Below the pieces are notes generated by a model, which was given only the letters and a program-made list of their open reading frames with translations, was not told where the DNA came from and did not search any database. Below are positions 42,189 to 53,890 of a DNA stretch of 64,000 nucleotides, piece after piece. Both the position numbers and the translations under genes were made by a program. The DNA comes from Daphnia carinata (lineage: Eukaryota; Arthropoda; Branchiopoda; Diplostraca; Daphniidae), in NCBI RefSeq assembly GCF_022539665.2, contig NC_081335.1:6944001-7008000 (forward strand), read 5' to 3'. Every line of letters begins with the position of its first letter. The first letter of the stretch is position 1.

Positions 42189-42880
42189 GTATGTGTCTGC
42201 GAAATCAAAACATAACAGTTTAAGTCACATTACCTTTAACATATAAGAGCTGTGAAGTATCACCAAATATGGCAATGATGGTAATGGTGAAGACCGACCA
42301 TGTCTCTTTATCAATCACGGCATTCTTGGTGATTAGATTTACCAACTGTTTTCCATTACGGGCATCATCCTCACCAGGCCAATAACATCCTATTACCTGA
42401 CTTTCTTATCCAGTAAATAGGGGCAATATCATATTGATGCGCATTGCCAGGTAAATGAAATTTGACAATGGCAAATGACTAAAAAGTAATAAAGGAATAG
42501 CTTAAGAAAATGAAAAAAAAAACAGACAAAAAGCTACTTACATGCTGTGCAGGGTGATTTGGTATGCTTCGTTTTCTCCCAGTCATATTGTCGCAGAGTA
42601 TACTAATGTCTGGTGATGTGCAACGTGAATAAGGGTGAAAAGCTTCACTATCAAACACAAACACCTGCAAATTAAAAAACATTAAATTGCCACAATGCAA
42701 AACAATTTTGAAAAAGACTCACCAACACTCCGGCGTGGTCACTTCTGTTTCTTCCTATTCGTCTGCCTTTTTCATATAATTTTCGCCTGCTGCCAGATTT
42801 ATAAAAACATACTCCTTTCTTGCGAGCAACGCTGGTTTCAGGATTTTTACGGTTTATGGAACCGGGTAATGGAACCGATT
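42189..42880 (-). pseudogene. DUF4806-like gene, 5' exons (Q2)
   Basis: A minus-strand exon at about 42,475-42,280 encodes FHLPGNAHQYDIAPI followed by WIRKSGNRM and, farther on, an IDKETWSVFT-like end. It matches the 15.4-kb copy. An earlier segment (about 42,845-42,720) has SVARKKGVCFYKSGSRRK and a basic tail (GRRIGRNRS). The next exon starts ACACATAC after CGCAG at about 42,200, where the retrotransposon inserted. Frames between the blocks contain stops, so part is intronic or decayed. The transposase gene lies immediately upstream on the same strand. Confidence 0.5.
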
Positions 42881-43034
42881 TAAGTCTGTTTTTAATATTT
42901 CTTAAACAAGGAAGATTATTACTCGAAACCCGGTGTACCTGTCATAAAAAGGAATTAATGTAAATGGGAAAAATTACCCGATATTAAGTTTCAACCCGAT
43001 ACCTTACCAAAATTGCTTCAGTATAGTAAGCACA

Positions 43035-45385
43035 TTAGATGCCGAATACGATGGGTAAACAATTTTTACCAACTGATATTGGGAACAATGCACAAATATG
43101 GGACAAAAGTAAACTTTGAGAACATGAACTATTTACATTTTTTTCTGATACATTTTGTGAATATTTCTTAACCACTTCTCTTCTTATTTTTCTTACCACT
43201 TGCCAGATTAAAACAATTAGTTTTCTGCGCGCATTAGCGGAAATATTGCTTTTTCTTTTTTTGTTGAATATGGAAAGCAAACCGCTTTCCATTTAATTGC
43301 TGATATCGGCCAGGCATTTTGGCAGGATAAAGTTGAATTTGACTGAATAAATTCCAAGCTTTGAAGATTGCAGTGGATTCGAAAATAAGTCATTTTTTCT
43401 TCGATTGTCAAATTTTTGACCAATGATTGTAATATCATTGTTGCGTTCAATGATATTCGAAATTTTTCAAACCGTTTCATCTTGAAGAATAACATAGCAG
43501 TCAACATCATCACATTTCAAAATCATTGAATTGTAGTGCACAACTTTAAATTGCCTTCCAGTTCCTGCACTCAGAATTTGTCCATTTGTGTGTTTGTTTA
43601 TTAAAACTGTTTTTCCTTTTCTTGTTTCGCTGGAAGAAATGACGTTTGCTTCTTCTTCGGAGATGCGTCGGACGATCTGAGATAAAACTTGTTCATTTTT
43701 TCGAATCGTGCCTTTTATTGTTTTCATGTTATTTTCGAATGGAAATGAGCTGAAATTGTCTAAATGCCCAAATTTTAGAACGTCATCAGCCAAATGAATG
43801 AGGCAATGTACGTTGTATGAAATAAACCACTCGCCGTAAATAATTTTGCACTGTTTAACGAACACAATTAACAACTCCTTGGCGTAGTTGTTAAACGCTG
43901 GATCATGACACAAATGCGGCAAAGACAGGATTTTTTCCCCAGCGTGAAGTAACATAAAATTATCATAGAATCCTTTAAGAAGCTTCCCTTTAAAAATTTC
44001 TTTCAGTACGGCTGGCCCAGTGTACAACAGAAATTGACGCAGCTCGGTTGCTTTCCATCTAGGTAATTCGTTTAAGGATCTTGGCTTTCTCGCGAAATCA
44101 CAAGGAATAAAATTTGCAATCTCTATCAATAGGGCTGATATTCGATCAATGTTTTGACGGCCGATCCTAGTACAAAGAGGCCCACGAATCCAAACCCACA
44201 AAAGCTTTCGCACAACACCAAGGCACACACAGTGCATATAATCAACGGCAAACGAAGTGATCATGTTGGTGCCTAAATTTTCTAGGATAGACGTGCCATT
44301 ATGGTGTCCATCTTGAGTCTTGTTTATGAAATTTTCATGGGTTCGAAGTGGGGCCGATGTTTCTAATAGTACAACGCGTCCCGCCCACTTTCCGTATACT
44401 TCACACTTAGGGCAACTTTCATAGGCTGTATGAATTTTATCAGGGCATTTGCTGGAGCATCACAGGAGAATTCAAAGACCAAGATGTTTATTATTTCGTC
44501 ATTATGAACAAAGCCGGTACGCTGAAGTTGATTGACTTCATTCACAAAATCTTCAAGGTAATCGTTTGCGGTTTTTGGCTTATTGTTACCATGATAAAGT
44601 CCAAGTACGAACGGAGGCCAGTTCTTCATTTCACCATAAAAAAATCTACACTGAATGAGCCAAACTTGGCTGCCGGAAGCCTTGGCCACCGGAAGCCCGT
44701 CTACATTCACAATAAAGCGGAACACTTTCAGGGTGATTTTTGAACGCGAACCGTATTTTTTAACATAAATGTTATGCCAAGAGCAACCCCGAAATGAAAA
44801 TAATTGCCGGGTTCTACTACTTTAACATTGGTTTTTTTTTGGAGTTCTAAGAAGAGTCCTACATGTTTTTGGTAGTTTTAGTTCCTCATATGCAGTAATG
44901 GCAGGTAGCACTTCCGTCAAAAGGTTATCAATGGCATTCTGCTTAACACGAAACCTCACTGCCCAAGATGCGAGTTTTTCCATAAACTTATGCGGAGTCG
45001 CTGCATCGGCCGCGCACTCGTTGTCAAACGTAACCCCAGAAAACAAGTCATGTTCTTCAGGCGTAGAATTATCATCACTTGACATTTCGTACTCATCACA
45101 GGAACTGTCAAGCGGCATCGCGTCGCTTTCGTAATCATTTGCTATTACCTGTACACTTTCCGTTTGGGGTTCGATGTCTTCGGATACTGAATAATTATGA
45201 GTTTCACTAACACATGGATGCACTGCTGCGGTTGTGTCCCGATTCACGCGCATTTCTTTTTCGGATGTCGCAAATTCACTTGTTTCAGAATGCGATGACA
45301 TAGCTAACGCTATATTATGAAGAACGGCTTGCACTCTTCTTCTTTTTTGCCTAGGGCCGACGTCACTTGCACTATTAGACGCCAT
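43035..45385 (-). pseudogene. CACTA-like transposase of Q2
   Basis: The N-terminal block (45,385-44,822) is acidic with a basic start (PRQKRRRVQ) and ends LPKTCRTLLRTPKK, a signature seen in many animal transposases of this type. The central block (44,725-44,363) has NVDGLPVAKASGSQVWLI, NWPPFVLGLYHG and SCDAPANALIKFI, the Tnp2-like catalytic region. A frameshift near 44,420 leads to a Cys pair (SCPKCEVYGKW) and SAPLRTHENF. The 44,264-43,467 block has FAVDYMHCVCLGVVRKLLW, YNVHCLIHLADDV and SSFPFENNMK. C-terminal remnants continue to about 43,100. The related elements A and B use LDC(M/I)H instead of VDYMH. At least one frameshift and a stop make this copy inactive. Confidence 0.7.
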
Positions 45386-45491
45386 TTCACTTCACTTGAA
45401 AGCACTAAACAAAATGTTTCTACACTCACACTAACAAAATGTCACTAACACTAACGCAAAAAAGCAGCCTTTATCAAGCAACTGCCGTGCA

Positions 45492-45891
45492 ATGACTGTT
45501 AGAATATTGGTAACAACGTTGCATTTACTGGTTTCGACTATTAGTGTATTAGTAAACTATTTTTCCATAAAGTGGAGTCGAGTTCGAACATGCAAAAAAA
45601 GGGGGGAAAACCATTTAAAGACCAGTTTCATACCATGTGAATTTTGCTTAAAAAGATTCATTTCGGCCCAATAAAAGCCGTCTTTTTTACAGCATTTCGA
45701 ACCGCGCAAGATCGTCAAATATGCCTAGTTTGGGCCCAACATAAACCGTTTTTGTTTCTTGCGTTTCGGACCGCACGTTTTTGCAAAGAAAAACCAGTTT
45801 GGGCCAGATAAAAGCTGTCTTTTTCCGGACCGATATTAAGTTTTCAAAAAGACGCTTTTAATCCCGGAAAAAACCAGGCGTGTTGTCTGGG
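45492..45891. repeat. Q2 right arm with subterminal repeats
   Basis: Contains GGCCCAATAAAAGCCGTC, GGGCCCAACATAAACCG and GGGCCAGATAAAAGCTGTC in succession before the TGTCTGGG end. It corresponds to 23,870-24,079 of Q1. It is noncoding. Confidence 0.55.
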
Positions 45892-47145
45892 TAGTTCGTC
45901 TGTTGTGCTCTGACTTTTAACTCTTGTGAGTTCCAGATTTGCTGCCTCATTAAAATTCAAGTAGAAAATACAGGTATGCTATATTAATACGTGAATTTAA
46001 ATGTGTAGCACTGTTTGCCTCCGATTAGTATTACAGTATGTATATTCGCTGCTCTTCGGCGTTAGGAATCCAATGTGTAGTCGTGAATTGCACTGTTCGT
46101 ACACGGACAAAAATAGAAATGCTGTCACATTATAGGACAGTTACACGTACATTTGATGCACATTGGTTGGCAGGTTGTGAAAGAAGATATCCAAACGAAG
46201 ATGGACTAGGAAAACATTTCCAGTCTCACCACCCAACATTCTTTGAACGAAATATTGAAGCTGCAGCGTCTATCTTTTCAACAAAAGAACAAGTGCTTCA
46301 GAAGCCTATAGCTAGTAAGTAGAATTTATTTTGTTTTCCATATCCATGAACTTAAAAAATATTAATTTTGTTTATAGTGACTTTACTTTATATCTCCTCT
46401 GTCTGTCTGATGAAAGAAAATTTAATCACGTAGATTTTCAGACTGCTATGGAAGCAACAAAAGAGACCGATAAAATTTTATCTGACTATTGTTTAATTAT
46501 TAGGAATCCGCTAACCTAGCAAGCTGCATCGAGCAAGAAACAAGAGGATCACTGTTCATCCTATACATTGGATTGACAATCCACCTCATTTTGGAGAGTA
46601 ATCCATTTGTGAGATTCCACACAAATGCAAATGCTGTTAATAGATTAATGGCGACCTACTACGTCTTCCACTTTAAATACAACGGTAAGGTTCAAAGCGC
46701 ATTGTTGTATCTTCAGTCCTATGTTTAAGGCGTAAAGGACGAAGCAACTGATACTTGTGCATCTGTTCATTCCCTTTCCGCATTGGTGGATAAAATGTAG
46801 ACTTCTTTATTGTGTTTGTAATTGCACAGAGTTTGAAATCTATACTTTTGTTTTAATCTTAATCTTTAACTAAGATACATTAACAATAAATAACATTTTC
46901 AGTTGGATTTACTGCTATTATTTCAATTATTCATATAAATAACGAGTACACGAACGGGTCATTTGGTTTCATTTTCCGGTAAATACGTGCTTTAACTTAG
47001 GTGTTATTTTAACCGCTTTTCGGAGGACTTTTACCAATTTTAGGGAGCCTCCCCTAAATTTTTTTTATGTGATATTTCCACCTAACTGGCAGTGTACGAC
47101 TTAGGTGCAAATTTCACCGAAATTCGAGGCTTTTTTTTAACAGTG
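45892..47145 (+). pseudogene. R2 coding remnants (zinc-finger-like and SAMD3-like C-terminus)
   Basis: An open stretch at 46,038-46,322 encodes a Cys/His-containing segment (AGCERRYPNEDGLGKHFQSH), resembling an incomplete C2H2 finger. It ends at a GTAAGT donor. Further on, 46,440-46,520 and 46,557-46,800 match R3's ANLASC..YIGSTIHL and VQSALLYLQSYV..ATDTCASVHS regions. A stop (TAA) interrupts the latter. The R family thus seems to encode a zinc-finger plus SAMD3-like protein. Confidence 0.45.
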
Positions 47146-47839
47146 AAGAGTTCGTATTATGAAATGGATTTCTGAATCAGGCAGAATTGACAAAGTCATA
47201 GACAGCCACTGCCCATTTCTTTAACATCAAACTTTTGCAAGTATAAAAAAAAATTCAAGGTAATTGTTAAAATAAAAAATATCTAGTGATTGAAAACTGA
47301 AATCGTTTGATTATAGAATCTCGTCGAATTTGAATTAATCATGAAGCAATCATTTCAGGTTTTTCGCGCAATGTGAACTCAATCGAACCAAAGTCATCGA
47401 TGAAGCAGCAAAAACTACACACAAGAAAAAAGTACGAAAAGGACGAAGCAACTGGTACTTGTGCATCCATCCATTCCTTTTCCGCATTGGTGGATAAAAT
47501 GAAGACTTCATCATTTTGTTTATAATTTCACAGAGTTTGAAATCTTTGCTTTTGTGCTTGTCTTAATTTGTTAAATAAAAAACATTAAAAATACAGATAA
47601 TTTTTATCATTTTATTGCTATTTTGTCAATTATTCATATAAATAACTAATACAGGAACGGGTTGTTTGGTTTCATATTTCGCTAAATATGTCTTAATTTT
47701 GGTGTTTTTTACCACTTCGGGGAACTTTTACCAATTTCAGGGAACCCCCTAATTTTTTTAGATGATATTATCATCAAACTGGCAGAGTTCCACTTAGGTG
47801 CAATTTCCATCGAAATTCGAAGCTTTTTTTTTAACAGTG
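47146..47839 (+). pseudogene. SAMD3-like gene of R1, 3' part
   Basis: Continues from the R2 target site with MKWISESGRI and SHCPFL, then a short intron-like stretch and the next exon (47,350-47,440). A deletion at about 47,440 joins directly to the GRSNWYLCIHP-coding region homologous to 61,800. The end is CAGTG at 47,839. Confidence 0.5.
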
Positions 47840-48824
47840 ATAATGATGTTTTACGCGTATTGGGTCGTGGTATCGCGACCATATTTGTATATTTGAGTTA
47901 TTTATATCGATTGTTAACGTAGAAGGCCACACATACGCTTCGCACAATTAGATTACTGCTTGGCCAGTCTAAATTAACGTCAGAACCGAACTGAACTTCA
48001 TAGCGTCTGTTATATGTGTGCTGCTCGACAGGTAATCCGATATTATAATTTCCTAGCTTGAATCTATGCTTATCTTGTTTGATATGGTCTTTATGTCTGT
48101 TATGTTATGTGTGTGCTCCTCGACAGTTACACTCAAATTCACCGCAATACAAGAATAGCAAGAAAACCTTTTCTCAGAAGTTAAGGTGAAAACAGGTCGT
48201 ATTGTAGACCTATCACTAAAGTGTAATTGAATCGATTCCTACTAGATTAGCCAGAGTTCTAGATTAAACGGTGAAAGACCAAGTACTGATCAATAAAATA
48301 ATGCTGGCGATTTTATCTCTATTTGTGTTAGGTGAGCATGAGTAGGCTACTATGGTTACGATAACCGTATGCCATATCGTAGTAAAATAGTAAATTATGC
48401 CAAAAAAATATTAAATAAATAACAATAATATGCTTATTCTAATTGAATTTGCCCGCCTAAGAACTTATTGTATTATTGTGCACACAACGTAGGTTTAGAC
48501 GCTGACACGATTTTAATTGAAAAATTCTGACACAAGAAGCAACTTCTGCTTTACCTTGACCAAGGTTTTAGACGAAAAATTTTCGCCGATATTGGCCGCC
48601 AACAGGCCGCTGGTTACAGTGCCCCTGACGGCTTACACAAAATTATAAATTTAATATCTTGGGCTTTCAGGGGGCCGTCAACCCGAGTCAGCCGTCTCTC
48701 AGAGGGCATTAGGTGATCTGCAACAGTAAATATGGGCGGGGGTGTAGGGGTAAGAATCAAACAATCCCACTAATACATATCTCAACTTTTGCCATAGTCT
48801 CCTACCATTCGTCAACACGCAGCA
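47840..48824. other. Spacer between R1 and element B
   Basis: No gene recognised. One short imperfect direct repeat is visible: TCTGTTATATGTGTGCTGCTCGACAG at about 48,006 and a similar TCTGTTATG..GTGTGTGCTCCTCGACAG at about 48,098. A GC-richer patch lies at 48,660-48,760. Confidence 0.4.
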
Positions 48825-49406
48825 CACTCTCAGTTTTTGATTTATACTTTTTCGCTGCTTTTGGTTACCATTTGGTATCGAAATGAAACATGCTACCAAA
48901 TGGTAGTACTTGCTACCATTTGGTAGAAAAGTCGTCGATTTTTATATAGTAGAGAAAAAGTGGAGAAAAGTAGATCCTTTACCAATGCGTCTACCATTAA
49001 AAAATTTCGCATTGGTAGATCATACTACCATGGAACATACACTACCATATTCCTTCTATTTTTCTACTTTTCTCCCACTTTTTCTCCTACTATTTTACCA
49101 CTTTTTTCAATTTTTAGTATACGCGCGAAAAAGGTTTTATTTGAAAAATACTCTTTATTGCAAAATACAAAAAACAACAGAAATTTCCGGGTTGCTCTGG
49201 GAACCATGTAAAAAAGAGAAACTTCTTGGTATTTAGAATACTAAACATATAGTTCTGAATTTACATAAATGCGCTTTGAACGTTAGTTACATAAACATAT
49301 CTAGATAAGTCAAAACATTTAACATATAGGGAAACATGCTTTTTCAGAAAAATGGTCATATAATGAGATCCAGTGTAGGCTATTTCAATTTCTGTATGCC
49401 CACTTT

Positions 49407-50689
49407 CTATGCATTTAACTGTGTAAAAAAATCTGCGACTGAAGGACAAATTCTACCAGGGTGGACATTGAAAACGTAAGAATAAAAAAAATAATAAAAT
49501 GTGCTTAGGAGTGTAGGGTATTTAATACGAAACATATGAAACGACGCGAAGAGGTTCTTGAACGCCTTAATTGAGCTGGTACCGCTTGATATTAATTCCC
49601 CTTCACAGACAATGCTAAAACAGATTGGGTTTCTCAGCGAACCTACACAACACATAAAAGGTGACTCCTTGAGATGGGGCTTTTTCTCGATAATTGATAA
49701 AATGTCTTCATTAGCCTATTTGAAAACAATGAATGAAATTATGAAGCAATAACAAAAATACTAGGTGTATACCTTGATGAAATAAACCACTCGTTCAATG
49801 ATTGAATCCTGGCTAACAACGCGAATCTTCTTTAAAGATGGAATCAGTCGCATTACTAGAACCAATAGTTTAAGGCATTCTAAATTAAATTTCATTAAAT
49901 GTTCGACCTTCATTGAAATTAAAAAAAAACATTACCATCTTCCGTGTCTGGAACGGGAACATTTGATCTCAAGGCATATTTTATTACCAATGGTCCTTGC
50001 GCCAAAATAAAAGTCTCCTCAAAGTGTCCCGCCTTCGGGAATGCCAGTAGGAAATCACGGAAAATCTAGGATGTTATGGATGTATTAAGAAGCGTATTAG
50101 AAAAGGCATAAATGCATAAGTCTATGTATACCAAATTTTGGCAATCACGGAAGCATTTCCCAGAAAGCATGCACATATGGCTCACAAGTATTCGTACCAA
50201 CGTTTTCCGTTCATATACTTCTAAATACACTTCGTTGCGATCCATAAATGATTTAACAATTTTTCTACCTTCTGACGACTCCTTCAAAATTGAAATAACT
50301 GGAAATGTATCCTGAAACCAAACAAGAAAAAAATTTATTACTTCTTATGCTTGCTAATAAATATGTTTGACTATGTATACACCAGACTTGCTGATAGGAT
50401 CTGCATGTGCGTCGGTAATGCTTTCATTTACGTGAGTTACGTCGTCAATTCCTTGAAGTTCGATTACCGTGCCATTGGCACATAATTCAGGAATGATTTC
50501 ATTGTTTCTCATTGAGGCAGAAGCATTTTCGGCGACAAGATTTTTCACAAGTTTTTGCAATTTGATTTTGTGGCCGAGGGACAAACTTAAGCCATCGATT
50601 TGTTTATCAGTCAATGAAAGAAGGCATTCTCCATCAATATCTTCCCCTGAAAAAAAAAATATTATTAGAAAATCTAGAAACAAACACAT
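49407..50689 (-). pseudogene. SAM-domain / SAMD3-like protein, copy B
   Basis: The SAM-like block (50,689-50,354) is almost identical to A's and begins with a different N-terminal residue context (MCLFLDF). The second block (50,287-50,155) stops early, because the ~540-bp deletion removes the LKEELAKAIVKAFPCLA region. The C-terminal block (49,655-49,407) ends VADFFTQLNA. The deletion makes the product incomplete. Confidence 0.5.
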
Positions 50690-50803
50690 TTTTGGCTCTA
50701 GTTAGTACAGTTAGTGCAGTGACAGTTTAAAATAACAAAATAGAGGAAGACGAAAAAATTTTGCAATTCTTTGTTTTTAAATTTAATTGAACTAAAGCAA
50801 AAT

Positions 50804-53312
50804 TCAAACCCAGTGCCTCGGTGAAACAAAATTTGTTGTATCGCATTGTTTGAAATTTTGGAGTACCCATAGTGGCTCGCAATCAGGCAGGGTTTCAAAT
50901 TCTACTATAGCAAGGCCTTCAAGATGTAATAATTTTTCAACTCTAAGTGAATGGAAATGATCGTCAAAACAGACTGTTTTGCATGGTATTACAGCAAAGT
51001 ATAATGCGCTGTCTTTGACGGCCATTTTATGGACAAGTCCAAATTCTGGATACCCGTTGTCAGTTTTGTAACTAGGGTGAAGCAAAATAACGGACCCTGT
51101 GCGATACTCCCTCCCTTTAGATTTAACCCATTTGGGAACTTTAAAATCGCATTGAAATTTTTCAGGGTTTAAGTTTAGAAAAACGAATTTTGCTCCACTA
51201 CTTTTATCACAAGGACCCAAAACAAAGTCCTCAGAATGAAAAATGTTAGTATTTAAAATTGCAGCACAAGACACGGTCTGGAGATGCTCGGCAACACTTT
51301 TTACAATGTTGACAAAATTGCAATTATAATGCGCCAAACGTTTGCATATGTTGTGATACGCTTCAAAACGCATACACCAATATCGCACCGGTGGACCATT
51401 CTCCCTTCTGACGGTTGGATAATGAACTAAATGATGAAATTTATTAATAGGGTTAATGTCTTTAAATAGTTTGTTAAAACAGAAAAATATTTGATTAATC
51501 AAGTCCTGTAGTATCACAGTATGTTCCAATGCGATACTTGAGGCAAAAACAATATCCATTATTCTGTTTAACATTAAAATAAGCTCAAAGTAGGGATCAT
51601 CAGTTTCAATTAAATCTCCAATGATCAATGGAAGCATTCGGATCAAGCACCAGTTTTGTGACGCGCGCTGTCTTGTACTATAATTTCCCCTTTTTCGAAT
51701 TAAAACATCTGTAAATTTTGGCGAAGGCTTGTTCTTCTTATCATAATAGCTGTAACTAAAGCGCTTTAAACGATTATTCAATTCCTCTGCTACGAAAAAG
51801 TTTTCCATATTTTTCGAAAATTCACGAAACACAAGCATAATAATAAATGGAACTATTCCTTCCAAAAATTCATGTATACAATCAAGAATTAAATTGTTGG
51901 TTACGTGAAAATAACCACTTTTGTTCAAGTGGCAATTAAATTTAATTCCAGTAAGTGGAGTGGATTGACCGTTTGTCAACTTTGCCTCTCTTGCAGCAAC
52001 GTCATAATTCTCTTTAGTTCGCATTTCTAAACCATGCGTATTTGAGTTACGTTTTATTTGGTCTCTGCTCAAAAGGCAAAGTCGACAAAATTTCGTAGCA
52101 GATGGCGATGAAAACCCAAACAATTCATGAATGCCCTTTGTATCGCCGCAAACAGAAGAAATTGTACCGTGGATACGAAATCCTGGTAAATCAGAAACAT
52201 CTAATAACATCCCTTTGTCAGATTCAAGAATTTCCATTTCTTTTAGTAATTCATCAATGATAAATTTGAATCCGCTGTTTTTCAAATCTTTACTAAAGCA
52301 AACCGCAAAAGGATGAATGTTTACAAGACGCGAATTTTCTAATGGAGCCAAATTTTCTATTCGAAAGCAAAACATACCAAACTCATGTTTTTTTGTCTTG
52401 CTGCCAAGCGGATTTGTGACTTCAGTTTCATCAAAAAAAATTTGGAAGCGAACTGCAAAGGGAAAACGTTTAAAAAAAGAACTATTTTTAAAATTGTTGC
52501 TGTCCCTATGGCTTCTAATGAAACCGTCCTCACTTGTTACTTCTCCAAAATATTTCGAGCGGAAGTTGTTGTCTGAAAATAATATGCTCAAAGTTTCTCG
52601 TAAAGAAATATATTGGAAAGTTTTTTTTGTTCTTTTTGGAAATGATTCCCCCTTAGAATTAATTCGAACAGGAGGATTACTTTCGTTTGATAGAAACGCC
52701 GTCCTTGGCTCAACATAAGCGAAATGTGCTTTGAAATAGTTTAATCGCTTTTTTTGAGAATTGAAGTTTCTTAGAATCGACGTAAGAGATCCAGTTTTTC
52801 ACGCTGTTCATCATCTCGTTCTAAAATGGCGCCCAAATTATTTGCAATGTAATCTAATGCGGTGTTTGAAACTAAATGTTCTGATCTTAAATTTAACATA
52901 AACTTTGCTAAATCTCTTACAACTTGTTTTGATGCTTTATTATCTTCAGTAACAACAATAGTTGTTACTACTACATAGCAATTGACATTGCAATGTCATT
53001 TTCCATGGTTGTTACATGAATAACATGAACATCTTCGTCGGTATTTGGAAAGCTGATATTTTGTCTAACCTCTGAACTAATTTTACGCCGAGTTTTACTA
53101 CACCGCATTAAATGATTTCTGAAATTAGAAAAAGAATTAAAAGTCTCCGGACACCCGTTCTGAGCGCATACCAGTAGAGTTCCTCTTGCATCACCGGAAG
53201 TATGCATGGCATGAATAGCTTGTAAGTGAGAAGTAAAATTTCTAAATTCACCTTTGATAAAAGTACGGGTGAAATTTTTTGATATGCACTGAAAACAAAA
53301 AAAAACCCTCAA
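50804..53312 (-). pseudogene. CACTA-like transposase, copy B
   Basis: The main open block is 595 codons (52,591-50,804). It includes NPLGSKTKKHEFGM, HGTISSVCGDTKGIHELFG, a Cys pair (FCRLCLLS) and LDCIHEFLEGIVPFIIM (conserved D and H). It continues with FHHLVHYP, PVRYWCMRFEAYHN and a C-terminal SPRHWV. Upstream, 53,312-52,971 encodes two C2H2-like fingers (FCFQC...H, CAQNGCPETFNSFSNFRNH). The stretch between the two blocks has frameshifts and stops (for example near 52,960 and 52,795), so the full protein cannot be made without repair. The reaction would be cut-and-paste transposition with binding to the CTACCAAATGGTAG-rich ends. Family placement is inferred from motif order. Confidence 0.7.
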
Positions 53313-53635
53313 TGTCCGACACCGCAGAATTAAAAGCCATAGTTGGAAAAACTTATGTTTTTAGCAGAAAAAAAAAGTTGGAGACTTATAGTATACCTTT
53401 AAGTTTTGCCGCAATACTTGAATCGAAGTTGATGGTTAGCAAAAATGATTTAAATCAATTGCATTAAGCTCTGAAACATCAATGAGGCACGGAGCACAAG
53501 TTGGATAATTAGACGCCATGCGGAGAAGGAGAAAACGCCCCTACAACGGACAAAAGAACCAAAGTTAATTAAAATAAAGAAAGCAATTAGATTCTCAATG
53601 TGAATTTGCTAAAATATCTCAATAACATAGAAAAA

Positions 53636-53890
53636 TATATGTACCTTGAAAAATTCCGTTTCCCTCACCAAAAAACGTGAACTTGCACGAACCCCACCCA
53701 ATAAACAGAAGGTTATTGGTCACTAAATGGTAAATCACATCACATAAAATATCTCCATAAAATAAAAAAATGTATGTACCTTTGAATAGTAGAAAAAATC
53801 CGTTTCCCTCACAAAGAAACGTGAACTTGCACGACTCCCCAAAAACAGTAGGTTGTTCGTCACAAAATTGTAGATCACTATTAATAATCA
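53636..53890. repeat. ~135-bp direct duplication upstream of the transposase (B)
   Basis: The counterpart of 12,230-12,490 in element A. Both half-repeats keep TTTCCCTCAC and AACGTGAACTTGCACGA. Confidence 0.55.

Larger units (their letters stand above)
28486..45891 (-). mobile_element. Q-family element Q2 (17.4 kb, autonomous type, interrupted)
   Basis: Starts CCCAGACAGC and ends GTTGTCTGGG. The flanks are TAT on the left and TAG on the right. R4 shows the uninterrupted target (AAAAATAGTTCG) near 26,255, so the duplication is TA plus one ambiguous base. It carries two minus-strand genes: a CACTA-like transposase (45,385-43,035) and a DUF4806-like gene (42,880-28,978). The second gene is split by the outer BEL/Pao retrotransposon. 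The arms repeat GGGCC..ATAAAA..GTCTTTTT words, as in Q1. Confidence 0.7.
28234..47145 (+). mobile_element. R-family element R2 (18.9 kb with nested insertions)
   Basis: Starts CACTGTTAAAAATACG and ends with AAAAACAGTG-type sequence (CGAGGC, T-run, AACAGTG). The shared terminal repeat is about 12 bp. AA lies outside each end (28,232-28,233 and 47,146-47,147). Without later insertions it would be only about 1.5 kb: 28,234-28,485 plus 45,892-47,145. The terminal CACTG and 2-bp duplication resemble CACTA elements, but no transposase of its own is seen here. Confidence 0.75.
27555..47839 (+). mobile_element. R-family element R1, split by R2
   Basis: The left part (27,555-28,233) and the right part (47,146-47,839) together align to R3 at 58.9-62.2 kb. 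The split falls in the middle of an exon. R3's uninterrupted GATCAGAAGAATTCGAGTT corresponds to CATCTGAA before the break and AAGAGTTCG after it. The right end is CAGTG at 47,835-47,839. R1 lost a large internal piece around 47,430. Its left terminus was not found, so the start given is the start of clear homology. Confidence 0.65.
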
